Source: Gemmata massiliana (GTDB lineage: Bacteria > Planctomycetota > Planctomycetia > Gemmatales > Gemmataceae). Taken from it: DNA of 64,000 nucleotides. A program made the translations under genes and the position numbers. How positions within the stretch are numbered: position 1 is the stretch's first letter; the number at the start of each line of letters is the position of its first letter. Shown here piece after piece: positions 51,935 through 60,411 of this stretch. The DNA is taken from positions 6,779,738-6,843,737 of the forward strand of contig NZ_LR593886.1 in the NCBI RefSeq assembly GCF_901538265.1. The letters are read 5' to 3'. The notes under the pieces are model-generated. The model made no database searches and was not told the origin of the DNA. It was given only the letters and a program-made list of their open reading frames with translations.

Positions 51935-52930
51935 CTACTTCCCGCGAGGCAACCTGTAGAGATCAGATCCCATCTTCATCACGTAGAGGGCGTCGCTCTT
52001 CGGATCATACTCCAACCACGTTAGTGTCGAAACGCCCTTCAACTCTTTCGGCACGGCCACTGGCTTCGCCCACGACGCACCGGCGTCGGTGGTCTCGATT
52101 ACACCGGCCGTGGTGAGCACGAACAGGTGTTTCGCGTCCCGACCGAACACGGGACCGTAGCGCGCGTCCTTCACGTCGCTCACTTTCTCCCACTTCGCGC
52201 CTTTCTCCGTGCCCCTCAGCAGCGCACCTTCAACGAGCCAGAACAGCGCATCACTCTGGAGCTTGGGAAGTGAAACCGGGTTGTACTCGGAAACAGGGCA
52301 GAACGTTTTCCCGCCGTCGGCGGTGCGAAGAATTCCACCGGTCGCCCTCTGCCGCGACTTCTCTCGCGCGACAACAGCGGTGTCCGCGTCGAAGACCCAC
52401 GCCCCCAATCCGTACCCCTTACCGGCCTCGGAAAATGACTTTCCGCCGTCGCGTGAGAGGAGTAAAAGCCCGCCGGATTCGTGCTTGAAGGCGAGCGCGA
52501 ACTTCATTTCCGGGTCGGTCCAGTCGACCGCGCACCAATCGACGTGTTCGCACTTTTTGTCCATCGTGCGCCACGCGGTCGCGGGATCGGTGGACGCGAC
52601 GATAACCGACCCGCCGTACACCGTGGCCATCAGGAGCTTTTTAGTCTTCCCGGTGGGGTCGAGTTGCAGACAACCGGGCGTTTCTGTCCGGCCCTTCGGT
52701 ACGTCTTTGCCGTGTCGCTCCCAGGTTTTGCCCGAATCGGTCGAGCGGAACACGCCGCGATCACTGAGGCACACGAACAGCGTGCCGGTGTCACGATCGA
52801 CCGCAACTCCGGACAGTCCGCCGAAGCCCGTCTTCTCGCGCGCGAGGAGTTCGGTCGCAACCGGTTGCCATTCGCCCGCACGTACCGTGGGTGCCACCAG
52901 AAGGGTGAGCGCAAGGAGAGCCAAACGCAT
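51935..52930 (-). CDS. Secreted BNR/sialidase-type beta-propeller protein
   Basis: The 331-residue product has a signal peptide (MRLALLALTLLVAPTVRA). It shows repeated Asp-box motifs of the S-x-D-x-G-x-x-W type, such as FRSTDSGKTWERHG, LLSRDGGKSF, LRTADGGKTF and IETTDAGASWAKP. Such proteins fold as sialidase-like or photosystem-stability-like propellers. It lies 40 nt from the TIGR02996 gene and about 60 nt from the PQQ-propeller gene, all on the minus strand. Its substrate or role is unknown. Confidence 0.8.
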   Translation of the reverse strand: MRLALLALTLLVAPTVRAGEWQPVATELLAREKTGFGGLSGVAVDRDTGTLFVCLSDRGVFRSTDSGKTWERHGKDVPKGRTETPGCLQLDPTGKTKKLLMATVYGGSVIVASTDPATAWRTMDKKCEHVDWCAVDWTDPEMKFALAFKHESGGLLLLSRDGGKSFSEAGKGYGLGAWVFDADTAVVAREKSRQRATGGILRTADGGKTFCPVSEYNPVSLPKLQSDALFWLVEGALLRGTEKGAKWEKVSDVKDARYGPVFGRDAKHLFVLTTAGVIETTDAGASWAKPVAVPKELKGVSTLTWLEYDPKSDALYVMKMGSDLYRLPRGK

Positions 52931-52989
52931 GGTGAGAGGTCCGATGTGTTCCCCTCTTTACAGAGAGGAGATGGGGGTAGGGTTTTTCG

Positions 52990-54261
52990 CTATTCCTTCG
53001 TGCCGACACAGTACAGCATCTTCCGGCCCTTGAGAAACAGTTTGCCGTCCGCGACCGCGGGTGAGGCGGGTGCGTCGTCGCCGAGATCGTTGATCGAAAG
53101 CACCTCGAACTTCTCACCGGCCTGCACGACGAACGTCTTCCCGGCGCTCGCGAAGTAGACGCGCCCGCCCGGGGCCGCGACCGGGCTCGCGTGAATCGAA
53201 ACGCCCGCGAGCCGCTCGCTATACAGCACTTCGCCGTTGGAGAGCTTGAGGCACTTCAGAACCCCCGGCGAATGCAGTCGGTAAAGGTGTTCGCCAACAA
53301 TGACCGGCGACCCGTACCCTTCGGGCATCGTTCCGGTCTTCCATTTCAGATTGGTTTTGGTCACGTCGCCCGAACCGGTGGGGTCGACCGCGACGCCGGT
53401 TCCCCCGCGCCCGCTATCGAGGTACACCAGTCCGCCACCGAGTACGGGCGAGACGGTATCGCCGCTCGCGGTACAGGACCACACCACCTTGCCGGTACCG
53501 GGATCGACGCCCTGTAGCGCATTCGATGCGGCCACGAGTAACTGTTTCTTCCCCGCAATATCTGCAAGTACGGGCGTGCTGTGCGCGAAGCCGTGCGCCG
53601 GCCGAAGCTGCTCCCATTTCACGTCGCCGGTCTTGCGGTCGAAGCCGACCAATCGCGACTGCTTGTCGGTCTGATCGCACTGCATCACCACCACGTCGCC
53701 GACGAGAATCGGGCTGGCTGCGAGCGCGACATCGAACTTGAACGGCTTGATTTCTTTCCGCCAAAGGTGTTTGCCGTCGTGATCGAGCGCGGCGATGACG
53801 GATGACCCGAATACCACATAGACGCGATCGTCGTCCGCGGCGGGCGTGGGCGCGGTGTACCCGCCGCGGAGGTCGGCGAAGGTCCACGGCCCCGGTTCGA
53901 CCTTCACGTCCCAGAGCTGTTTGCCGTCATCCGCTCGGTAGCACGCGACGTGGTGCTCGGGTTGCTGTTTGGGATCGACCTTCCCGGGCCAATAACTCAC
54001 GGTGACGAACACGCGCCCGCGGTACACGATGGGGCTGGACTGGTTCTGATCCTGCGCAGCCTTCTCTTCAGTGCCCGGCAGAGGCGACTTCCAGCGAACA
54101 TTCTCGCCGGTCTTACCGTTCCAGGTGAGCGGTAAGTTCTTGTCGTCCGTCTGCCCCATTCCGGTCGGCCCGCGCCAGCCAGACCAGTCGGCGGCCGTAG
54201 CACCGCCAGCACTCACGACGCAAACGAGAAGCGCCAGGAGCGTTGGTCGCAAGGCGAGCAT
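52990..54261 (-). CDS. Secreted PQQ-like beta-propeller protein
   Basis: The 423-residue product starts at an ATG giving a signal peptide (MLALRPTLLALLVCVVSAGGATA). It begins with DWSGWRGPTGMGQTDDKNLP, a very common planctomycete opening for such proteins. Repeats of the type LVGFDRKTGDVKWEQLRP, LQGVDPGTGKVVWSCTA and IAALDHDGKHLWRKEI indicate an eight-bladed PQQ-type propeller (BamB/quinoprotein fold). No catalytic quinone-binding pattern is evident, so it may be a structural or polysaccharide-binding protein. Confidence 0.85.
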   Translation of the reverse strand: MLALRPTLLALLVCVVSAGGATAADWSGWRGPTGMGQTDDKNLPLTWNGKTGENVRWKSPLPGTEEKAAQDQNQSSPIVYRGRVFVTVSYWPGKVDPKQQPEHHVACYRADDGKQLWDVKVEPGPWTFADLRGGYTAPTPAADDDRVYVVFGSSVIAALDHDGKHLWRKEIKPFKFDVALAASPILVGDVVVMQCDQTDKQSRLVGFDRKTGDVKWEQLRPAHGFAHSTPVLADIAGKKQLLVAASNALQGVDPGTGKVVWSCTASGDTVSPVLGGGLVYLDSGRGGTGVAVDPTGSGDVTKTNLKWKTGTMPEGYGSPVIVGEHLYRLHSPGVLKCLKLSNGEVLYSERLAGVSIHASPVAAPGGRVYFASAGKTFVVQAGEKFEVLSINDLGDDAPASPAVADGKLFLKGRKMLYCVGTKE

Positions 54262-54349
54262 GTCGGTTACTCGAAGCGGGGAGGGCGGCGGGAATGCAAC
54301 CGAGTGTACCCGCCGATTCGGTGAGGAGCAACGCTCCGGCGCCGCGTTG

Positions 54350-55498
54350 CTAACTGCACTGCATGAAAGCACGGATGTGAGGTTCGCGGTGGTTGCGGCA
54401 CACGAAAACGTACATTCTTCCCGCGTCGCCGAAAGTGCATCCGTGAGCGCGGTGAACCGACTCTTGCTCACGGAACGCCGCGCTCAAAATAGGGCGGTCT
54501 TCGACCGCTACCCACCGCCCCCAATTGTTACCGCCCCATTCCCAACTCCCAAATGACAGAAGGTGCTCCATCTTGGCTCCGCAGCCGCAATTTGGATAGT
54601 GTGAGTCCTGAACCCAGTCTGGATAGCCGCCGACCTTGGTACCCTCGACCGTACTGAGCCAGCATTGATACAAGTCATCTGCACCGGCAGGCGGCCGAAG
54701 CTCTCGAACTGCGGGTTGGCTCTGAGCGACCGCGAGAGCGGCGCAGAGATTTGGGCTTTCGTTCCCTTCGATGTCGTACCCAATCCCGGCAGGGTAGAAC
54801 TCGAACGGATCGGGATATTCAGTCACTCGCTCAGGGTAAAGTACGCACGGGCGCGGGAAGTACTCGTACTCGATATCGGCCGGTTCAGGCGCGGCAGCAA
54901 GCGGCCGCTTCACGCTTGTGTGCTTGCGCCAGTACACAGCCGGCTTCGGGCAGTACATTTCGTCTTCGTCGTGCCCCTGCGGGCACCACAGCAGTTGGAA
55001 CAAGTCCGTGCCGATTGGGAAGCCGAGTTCGGGTACATCCTCTTTGCGAAGTTGCAACGCGGTCACATACGGGATGTTGCCGTGAGTCGGGCAGACCGGC
55101 CACGGTTCATTTTTCGGCCACAGAAACATTCCGCCGATCTTGCTCGCGTCGACCGGCGCTTCACCCGGACGCGGGTGGAGCCTCACGGCGGTCTTCGCCT
55201 TGCCGCGCAGGTCCGGTAGCGCCTCCTCCACGTTTACTGGCGGCGCGGGTGTAGTACAGCGGCGCACCGTCGCGAGCCAAGCAGAGTCGATACGGCTCGC
55301 GAGTTCCGCCATACGCGCGTAAATCTCGGTGCAGGGCTTGTCGTACCACCACTCGCGGACGAGTTCGACCTGGAGTCGCAGGTACGCAGCACGGTCCGGT
55401 TCACCGTTCTCATCGAGCCAGTCGGCGAATGCGAGGCGCGCGGTGTTGTCGCTGCGGTTCGCAGTGATCGCGTGGAGAAGCGCCGTTTCGGTAGACAT
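54350..55498 (-). CDS. TIGR02996 domain joined to a DUF1963-like domain
   Basis: The N-terminus (LLHAITANRSDNTARLAFAD then WLDENGEPDRAAYLR) is the TIGR02996-type domain. After a linker, residues from about 110 on read KIGGMFLWPKNEPWPVCPTH, VTALQLRKEDVPELGFP, LFQLLWCP, a pattern typical of DUF1963/YwqG proteins (KxGGxPxxP...WPxC). The C-terminal part has Cys/His pairs (NCGCGAKMEHLLSFG). The total length is 382 residues. The pairing suggests a lineage-specific attachment of TIGR02996 to a housekeeping-like domain. Function is unknown. Confidence 0.8.
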   Translation of the reverse strand: MSTETALLHAITANRSDNTARLAFADWLDENGEPDRAAYLRLQVELVREWWYDKPCTEIYARMAELASRIDSAWLATVRRCTTPAPPVNVEEALPDLRGKAKTAVRLHPRPGEAPVDASKIGGMFLWPKNEPWPVCPTHGNIPYVTALQLRKEDVPELGFPIGTDLFQLLWCPQGHDEDEMYCPKPAVYWRKHTSVKRPLAAAPEPADIEYEYFPRPCVLYPERVTEYPDPFEFYPAGIGYDIEGNESPNLCAALAVAQSQPAVRELRPPAGADDLYQCWLSTVEGTKVGGYPDWVQDSHYPNCGCGAKMEHLLSFGSWEWGGNNWGRWVAVEDRPILSAAFREQESVHRAHGCTFGDAGRMYVFVCRNHREPHIRAFMQCS

Positions 55499-55521
55499 CG
55501 CGATTCACCCCACCGCACAAA

Positions 55522-55557
55522 GAAAGGCCCGGAGGATGGAAGTCCTCCGGGCCTTTC
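55522..55557 (-). terminator. Terminator of gene 55585
   Basis: A 15-bp perfect stem (55522-55536 with 55543-55557) with a 6-nt loop, running on the minus strand into TTTGTGCGG. It lies 27 nt past the stop of the gene at 55585. Confidence 0.8.
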
Positions 55558-55584
55558 AAATTACCACGCTAGCGCCGGAACGCA

Positions 55585-58110
55585 TTACTGGTTGAACCAG
55601 AACTCTTTGGTGTTCACCAGCGCCCACAGGATGTTCCCGTAGGCGATCTTCTTCCCGGCCGGGCCGCTCTTGGCTTCGAGTTTCTTGATGTGCTCGACGG
55701 CCCCGGCGAGATCGTCCTTCGTCGGCTTGCGGGCGAACGCCCACAGGAACAGGTCCGCTACCTTCTCTTCGTCCGATCGTTTGTCGTCCGCTCGGGTGAG
55801 CACGTCCACGCGCCCGCCGTCGCGCTTGATTTTGCCCTCCACCTCGTCGCTGTTGAGCATGTGCAGCACGGCCGCGAGATTCGCTTCACTCACGCGCTCG
55901 CACTCGCACGCACTGATGCGCTGGGGCCGCCCGTTCACGTCCAGGAAGTACGACTGGAACGACTCGTCCGGTAGCATGATCGCTCGGTTCGGGGCGTTCT
56001 TGTCCGCCGGCAGCCCGTTGAACCGCGACGGGCTGTCGGTCACCTGGCAGAGCGCGTCGAGCAGCACTTCCGCCTGGAGGCGCCGCGGGTAGTAACGGGC
56101 GTAGGTCTGTTTGTCGTGCTTGTTGAAATCGTTCGGCGCGCTGCTCAGTTGGTACGTCCGGCTCTTGCAAATCGTCTTGATGAGTGCTTTGAGGCTGTAC
56201 TTGTTGTCGACCAAGTTCTTCGCAAGTGCATCGAGCAATTCGGGGTTCGAGGGCGGGTTGGTGATGCGCATGTCGTCGAGCGGGTCGACGATCCCGCGCC
56301 CGAAGAAGTGCGCCCAGTACCGGTTCGCCACCGTCTTCGCGAAGAACGGATTCTTCGTATCCACCATCCAGTCCACGAGCTTCTGCCGCGGGTCGTCGTC
56401 GGTGGAAACGGTCATCGGGGCCGCGTCGAGCGGCTTCGGCTCGGCGGGCTTCTGCGTGCGCTTGTTCTGCACGCTCCCGATGGTGCGGATGTAGATCGTT
56501 TGAACTCGGTTGTCCTGGCGGTTCGGGTCGGCGCTGGGTACGCGAACCTCTTTGCGCCCCACCCGGCCGTAGAACGCGGCCAGCCCCCAGTAATCGTCCT
56601 GCGACCACTTTTCGTAGGGGTGGTGGTGACAGTTCGCGCACGCCAACCGCTGTCCCAAAAACACCTGGCTCACGTCGTCCACGAACTGCTCGGCCTTCTC
56701 GACCTCCTTGTACCACACGGTCGGCGGGCTCTTGCGCTCGTCGCCGCTGGACGCGATGATCGCCCGCGCGAAGTCGCTGTACGGCGTATCCGCAGCGACC
56801 TGTTCGCGAATCCATTCGTGGAACGCGAACGTGCCCGGCGCCCGATCGGATTGCTGCCGGCGTTTCACACGGAGGATGTCGGCCCACTTGTTCGCGAAAT
56901 AGTAGGCGTATTCCGACGAATCGAGGAGCTTATCGACCAGTTTGTCGCGCTTCGCCGGGTCCGGGTCCGCGGCGAACGCGAGCACGTCCTTGGGCGAGGG
57001 CAGTGACCCGGTGATATCGATCGACACACGCCGGATGAACTGCTCGTCGCTGCACAGTTCGGCGGGGACCAACCCGAGTTCCTTCCACTTCTTGGCCGTG
57101 AACTTGTCGACCACCGTCTTCTCGGCAAAGGACCACTCGGGCGTCTTCACGCCGAGTGGCACCGTGGCCCGAAACACCGCGACCATCCCCTGGTACCGGG
57201 CCATCACCGCAGCTTCGCCACTCATGGCGAGCGTGCGAACCAGCCCGCGTTCCTCGACCGTGGCGATTTCCGGGTCGTTGCTCTCGTACTGTGCCCGGCG
57301 CGTGATGTCCTCGACCGTGCCGTCGGTGTAGTGCGCGTACACCGCGAATTGCTGTTTACTCTGCCGGCTCAGCACGCGGTGCTCGGGGTACATGCTGATC
57401 TTGGTGACTTTGGGGTCTTTCTCGTCGCCCCACGGCATTCCGGCCGCGATCCAGCGCCGCACGAGTTTGTACTCGTCCGAATCGGGGTCCATTTTCTTGC
57501 CACCGCCGTGCGGTGCCCGACCGGTCGCCTTCATCAGAAAGAGGCTCGCGTCCGGGTTCGCGGGGAACAGGCGCCGGCCGCGTGCCTCTTTCACGAGCGT
57601 CATGAAGTCGAGGTCCGGCTCGAACCCGAGTAGTGACAGCCGAAACCCGTTCTGCCCCGCGAGTTTGCCGTGGCAACCGCCAGAATTGCACCCGAGCTTC
57701 GTGAAAATCGGTACCACCTGGTTCGTGAAGTTCAGCGGCAAGTTCTCGCCCAGGCTCTTGACCCCGAGCGGTACCCGCGCGGTCTGCCCTCCGAACGTCA
57801 CCACCACCTCCGACGAACCGTTCGCACGCGGAACGATACGCCCGCTGGCCAGCACGGTGGCCGATTTCCCATCGGCAACGGCGTAAGTCGCGTCGGGGGT
57901 GAGATCCACCAGACGCCCGTCGGCCAGAGTACCCGTCACGACGAACTGCGTCGCGTCATCGGCCCCGGTCAGGGCCACTTTTGCCGGATGGACCGCGAGA
58001 CTCTTCACATCAGACGGGTTGATTTCGGCGGCGCTGGTCTGGGTCGTGTTAACCCCTTGCGTCGCAACAAAGGCGAGGAGAGCGGCCCAAAGTTGGACGT
58101 GCTTCGGCAT
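55585..58110 (-). CDS. Large secreted DUF1549/DUF1553 protein with cytochrome-like motif
   Basis: The start 58110 gives a signal peptide (MPKHVQLWAALLAFVATQGV). The 841 residues comprise an Ig-like (Big2) domain, a cytochrome-like region with LGCNSGGCHGKLAGQNGFRL (C-x4-CH), then DUF1549 (FIRRVSIDITGSLPSPKDVL, ANKWADILRVKRR), a CANCHHHPYEKW heme-like CxxCH, and DUF1553 (NRYWAHFFGRGIVDPLDDMR, LKALIKTICKSRTYQLSS). Such proteins are a hallmark of planctomycetes and usually neighbour a DUF1501 gene; none is in view. Export and a redox or carbohydrate role are inferred. Confidence 0.9.
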   Translation of the reverse strand: MPKHVQLWAALLAFVATQGVNTTQTSAAEINPSDVKSLAVHPAKVALTGADDATQFVVTGTLADGRLVDLTPDATYAVADGKSATVLASGRIVPRANGSSEVVVTFGGQTARVPLGVKSLGENLPLNFTNQVVPIFTKLGCNSGGCHGKLAGQNGFRLSLLGFEPDLDFMTLVKEARGRRLFPANPDASLFLMKATGRAPHGGGKKMDPDSDEYKLVRRWIAAGMPWGDEKDPKVTKISMYPEHRVLSRQSKQQFAVYAHYTDGTVEDITRRAQYESNDPEIATVEERGLVRTLAMSGEAAVMARYQGMVAVFRATVPLGVKTPEWSFAEKTVVDKFTAKKWKELGLVPAELCSDEQFIRRVSIDITGSLPSPKDVLAFAADPDPAKRDKLVDKLLDSSEYAYYFANKWADILRVKRRQQSDRAPGTFAFHEWIREQVAADTPYSDFARAIIASSGDERKSPPTVWYKEVEKAEQFVDDVSQVFLGQRLACANCHHHPYEKWSQDDYWGLAAFYGRVGRKEVRVPSADPNRQDNRVQTIYIRTIGSVQNKRTQKPAEPKPLDAAPMTVSTDDDPRQKLVDWMVDTKNPFFAKTVANRYWAHFFGRGIVDPLDDMRITNPPSNPELLDALAKNLVDNKYSLKALIKTICKSRTYQLSSAPNDFNKHDKQTYARYYPRRLQAEVLLDALCQVTDSPSRFNGLPADKNAPNRAIMLPDESFQSYFLDVNGRPQRISACECERVSEANLAAVLHMLNSDEVEGKIKRDGGRVDVLTRADDKRSDEEKVADLFLWAFARKPTKDDLAGAVEHIKKLEAKSGPAGKKIAYGNILWALVNTKEFWFNQ

Positions 58111-58263
58111 GGGATGAGACCCTCGATTGGGGTAGCGATCGGTGGGTGCGGACGTTCGGCGGGGTGTTCGTGGCAGGTTGGTGTGATTGTCGCTTACGTG
58201 GAGCCACAGTGCAAGTGGGAGCAATAGAAAGCGAGGAGACACTCCCAAACGCGGACCGACACC

Positions 58264-58581
58264 ATGAGCGAGTACCTGTGCCTCACATTGATTGCCGAAG
58301 CGGGCGAAACCGAGAGCGCGTTCAAAGCGCGGCTCACCGCGTTCTGGTCACACGTGATCCGCACGCTGCCCGATAGGTATGAAGCCGTGTACGCAGAAGC
58401 GAAACACTTCGACGTGACCAATGGTCGCGTGTCACGTCAATACATGGTGGAATCAGACGCCACCACCGCAGTAACCGAAGCACTGACTCAGCAAGGAATT
58501 ACGACCGCCCCCGTAGACACAGACGATGTCTACACCAAGTACGAAGCGAGCGGGAGCGAGTGGTTCCAAATCGACCACTGA
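58264..58581 (+). CDS. Hypothetical protein (105 aa)
   Basis: The acidic 105-residue product starts SEYLCLTLIAEAGETESAFK and includes LTAFWSHVIRTLPDRYEAVY and YMVESDATTAVTEALTQQGI. No signal peptide or known domain is seen. Length and codon pattern are plausible for a real gene, but no good ribosome-binding site is visible. It diverges from the large DUF1549/DUF1553 gene. Confidence 0.5.
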   Translation: MSEYLCLTLIAEAGETESAFKARLTAFWSHVIRTLPDRYEAVYAEAKHFDVTNGRVSRQYMVESDATTAVTEALTQQGITTAPVDTDDVYTKYEASGSEWFQIDH

Positions 58582-58888
58582 CGCACGGACGAATCGCGTT
58601 ACCCTCTGCACGAGAAGCACTAGCGCATTGCGTCCGGTCTGTTAAAATGGCACGGAAGCGGTGGTCCACACATGGTTCGGGCGATTACCGCATTCCAGGT
58701 GGCAATCGCGGTTCTCGCGGATTAGAAGTCGGAATGGGCCGAATTGATCCACCGCTCCGCGATTGGATGTTGTGAATTGGGCAGCGGTTACTTAATACAG
58801 TATTCGTTCCGCAGCGTGGCCCTGTCGACTGGTTCCATACCGCTTTCGGGTGTGTTATCCTGGGGCTTCCTTCCGACCGAGAGCCGCC
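58582..58888. other. Region without a recognised gene upstream of the kinase gene
   Basis: About 300 bp, less GC-rich than the flanks. It includes AATACAGTATT near 58793-58803, a small palindrome that could be part of a promoter or operator. No coding frame is convincing. Confidence 0.5.
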
Positions 58889-60367
58889 ATGAGCGACACC
58901 GGTGACCGGCCCCCGACCGATACAGTGCCTGAACCCGCGCCCCTCGACATCCCTCAACCGGAGGCCCGTACCCGGTTCGCGCCCGGTGATCCGCTACCCA
59001 ACCTGGAAATGTGGGTTCTCGAACGGTGGCTCGGGGGCGGCGGGTTCGGCGAGGTCTGGCTCGCCCGGCACGAGCGCAAGGGCGTGGCCGCCGTCAAATT
59101 CTGCACCGATCCGACCGCCCGACACCAGCTCGTTACCCACGAACGAACCGTCGTCGCGCGCGTGATGAAGCACGGCGACCACCCGAACGTCGTCCCGCTC
59201 TTGGAGTGCAACCTCAGTGGGGACATTCCCTGGCTCATGTACGAGTTCGTCGAGGGCGGCACGCTGGCCGAGGCAGTCGAGGAGTGGAGCAAGCTCCCGG
59301 CCCCGCGCCGGCTCGGTCGGACCGTGCGCGTGCTCCACACCATCGCCAGCGCGATGGCCAAATTCCACCAACTCACCCCGCCGCTCGTTCACCGCGACCT
59401 GAAGCCTCAGAACGTGCTGATGTCGCGGGGCGTTCCGCGCATCACCGATTTCGGCATCGGTGGCGTGGCAGCAGAAGCGGCCCAGTCCGATCGACCAGAA
59501 GCCAACACCAGCATCCTCGCCCGCGTGCCGACGCTCCTCCGGGCAATGGGGAGTTCGCGTTACGCGCCCCAGGAGCAACTCTTTGGTAGCCCCCCGAACC
59601 CGCGCGACGACGTGTTCGCGATCGGCGTCTTGGCGTACCAGATGATGCTCAGCGACCTGAGCGCCGTCCCCGGTCCCGACGCCGCGGCCGAGTTGCGCGC
59701 GCTGAAGATCCCGGTGGAACTGGCGGCGCTCATCGTGCGGAGCGTGGCCTTCGACCCGGAACGGCGCCCCAAGGACGCGACCGAGTGGGAAGCAAAACTC
59801 GCGGCCGTGCTGCAAAAGAAAACGGTCGCGCACCCGTCGACTCAAAAACCGGGCGAGTCGCGCGACGATCCGACGGAAGAACTCGATGTCCCCAACGCTT
59901 CGGATTCGAGCGGGTCCATTGTGACGCAAATGCTCGATGTCCCCGCGCGGGGGCGCTGGTACTCGCGCCCGGCCGACAAATCCGGAGTCGAATGGCGCAT
60001 CGTCGCGACCACGCCCGCAGAGGTGCGACTCGCGACCGGCGAACTGTACCGGTTCTCGATCAAGTCCACCGCGACCGAAAAGGACGTGGCCGCGCTCGCC
60101 GTTTTGGGCGGGCTGCGCTCGCTCTATTACCTGAACTTGTCGTACTGTTCCGGTGTTACGGACGCCGGTTTAACGCAGCTCAAAAACTTCACCCACTTAC
60201 GGCAACTGTTCCTGCGTGCCTGCCCCAACATCACCGACGCCGGGTTGGTTAACTTGTACGGTCTTACGCACCTCCGCACACTCGAACTGACCGACTGCCC
60301 GAAGCTCACCTCCGCTGCGATCGACGCCGTTCAAAAGGCACTGCCGAAGTGCAAAATCCAGCGCTGA
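58889..60367 (+). CDS. Ser/Thr protein kinase with C-terminal leucine-rich repeats
   Basis: The 492-residue protein has all main kinase motifs: GGGGFGEVW (49-57), K70 in VAAVKFC, HRDLKPQN (168-175) and DFG (187-189), with GSSRYAPQEQ as the APE-like region. After a linker, residues about 400-492 are leucine-rich repeats of the F-box/cysteine-containing type (SLYYLNLSYCSGVTDAGLTQ, HLRQLFLRACPNITDAGLVN, HLRTLELTDCPKLTSAAID). No membrane helix separates the two parts, so it is predicted soluble. Such kinases are expanded in Gemmata. The LRRs may recognise substrates. Confidence 0.9.
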   Translation: MSDTGDRPPTDTVPEPAPLDIPQPEARTRFAPGDPLPNLEMWVLERWLGGGGFGEVWLARHERKGVAAVKFCTDPTARHQLVTHERTVVARVMKHGDHPNVVPLLECNLSGDIPWLMYEFVEGGTLAEAVEEWSKLPAPRRLGRTVRVLHTIASAMAKFHQLTPPLVHRDLKPQNVLMSRGVPRITDFGIGGVAAEAAQSDRPEANTSILARVPTLLRAMGSSRYAPQEQLFGSPPNPRDDVFAIGVLAYQMMLSDLSAVPGPDAAAELRALKIPVELAALIVRSVAFDPERRPKDATEWEAKLAAVLQKKTVAHPSTQKPGESRDDPTEELDVPNASDSSGSIVTQMLDVPARGRWYSRPADKSGVEWRIVATTPAEVRLATGELYRFSIKSTATEKDVAALAVLGGLRSLYYLNLSYCSGVTDAGLTQLKNFTHLRQLFLRACPNITDAGLVNLYGLTHLRTLELTDCPKLTSAAIDAVQKALPKCKIQR

Positions 60368-60411
60368 TTGTGGCTCAATTGGGCACTCGCTTTAACGGTG
60401 GACGCTACCCG

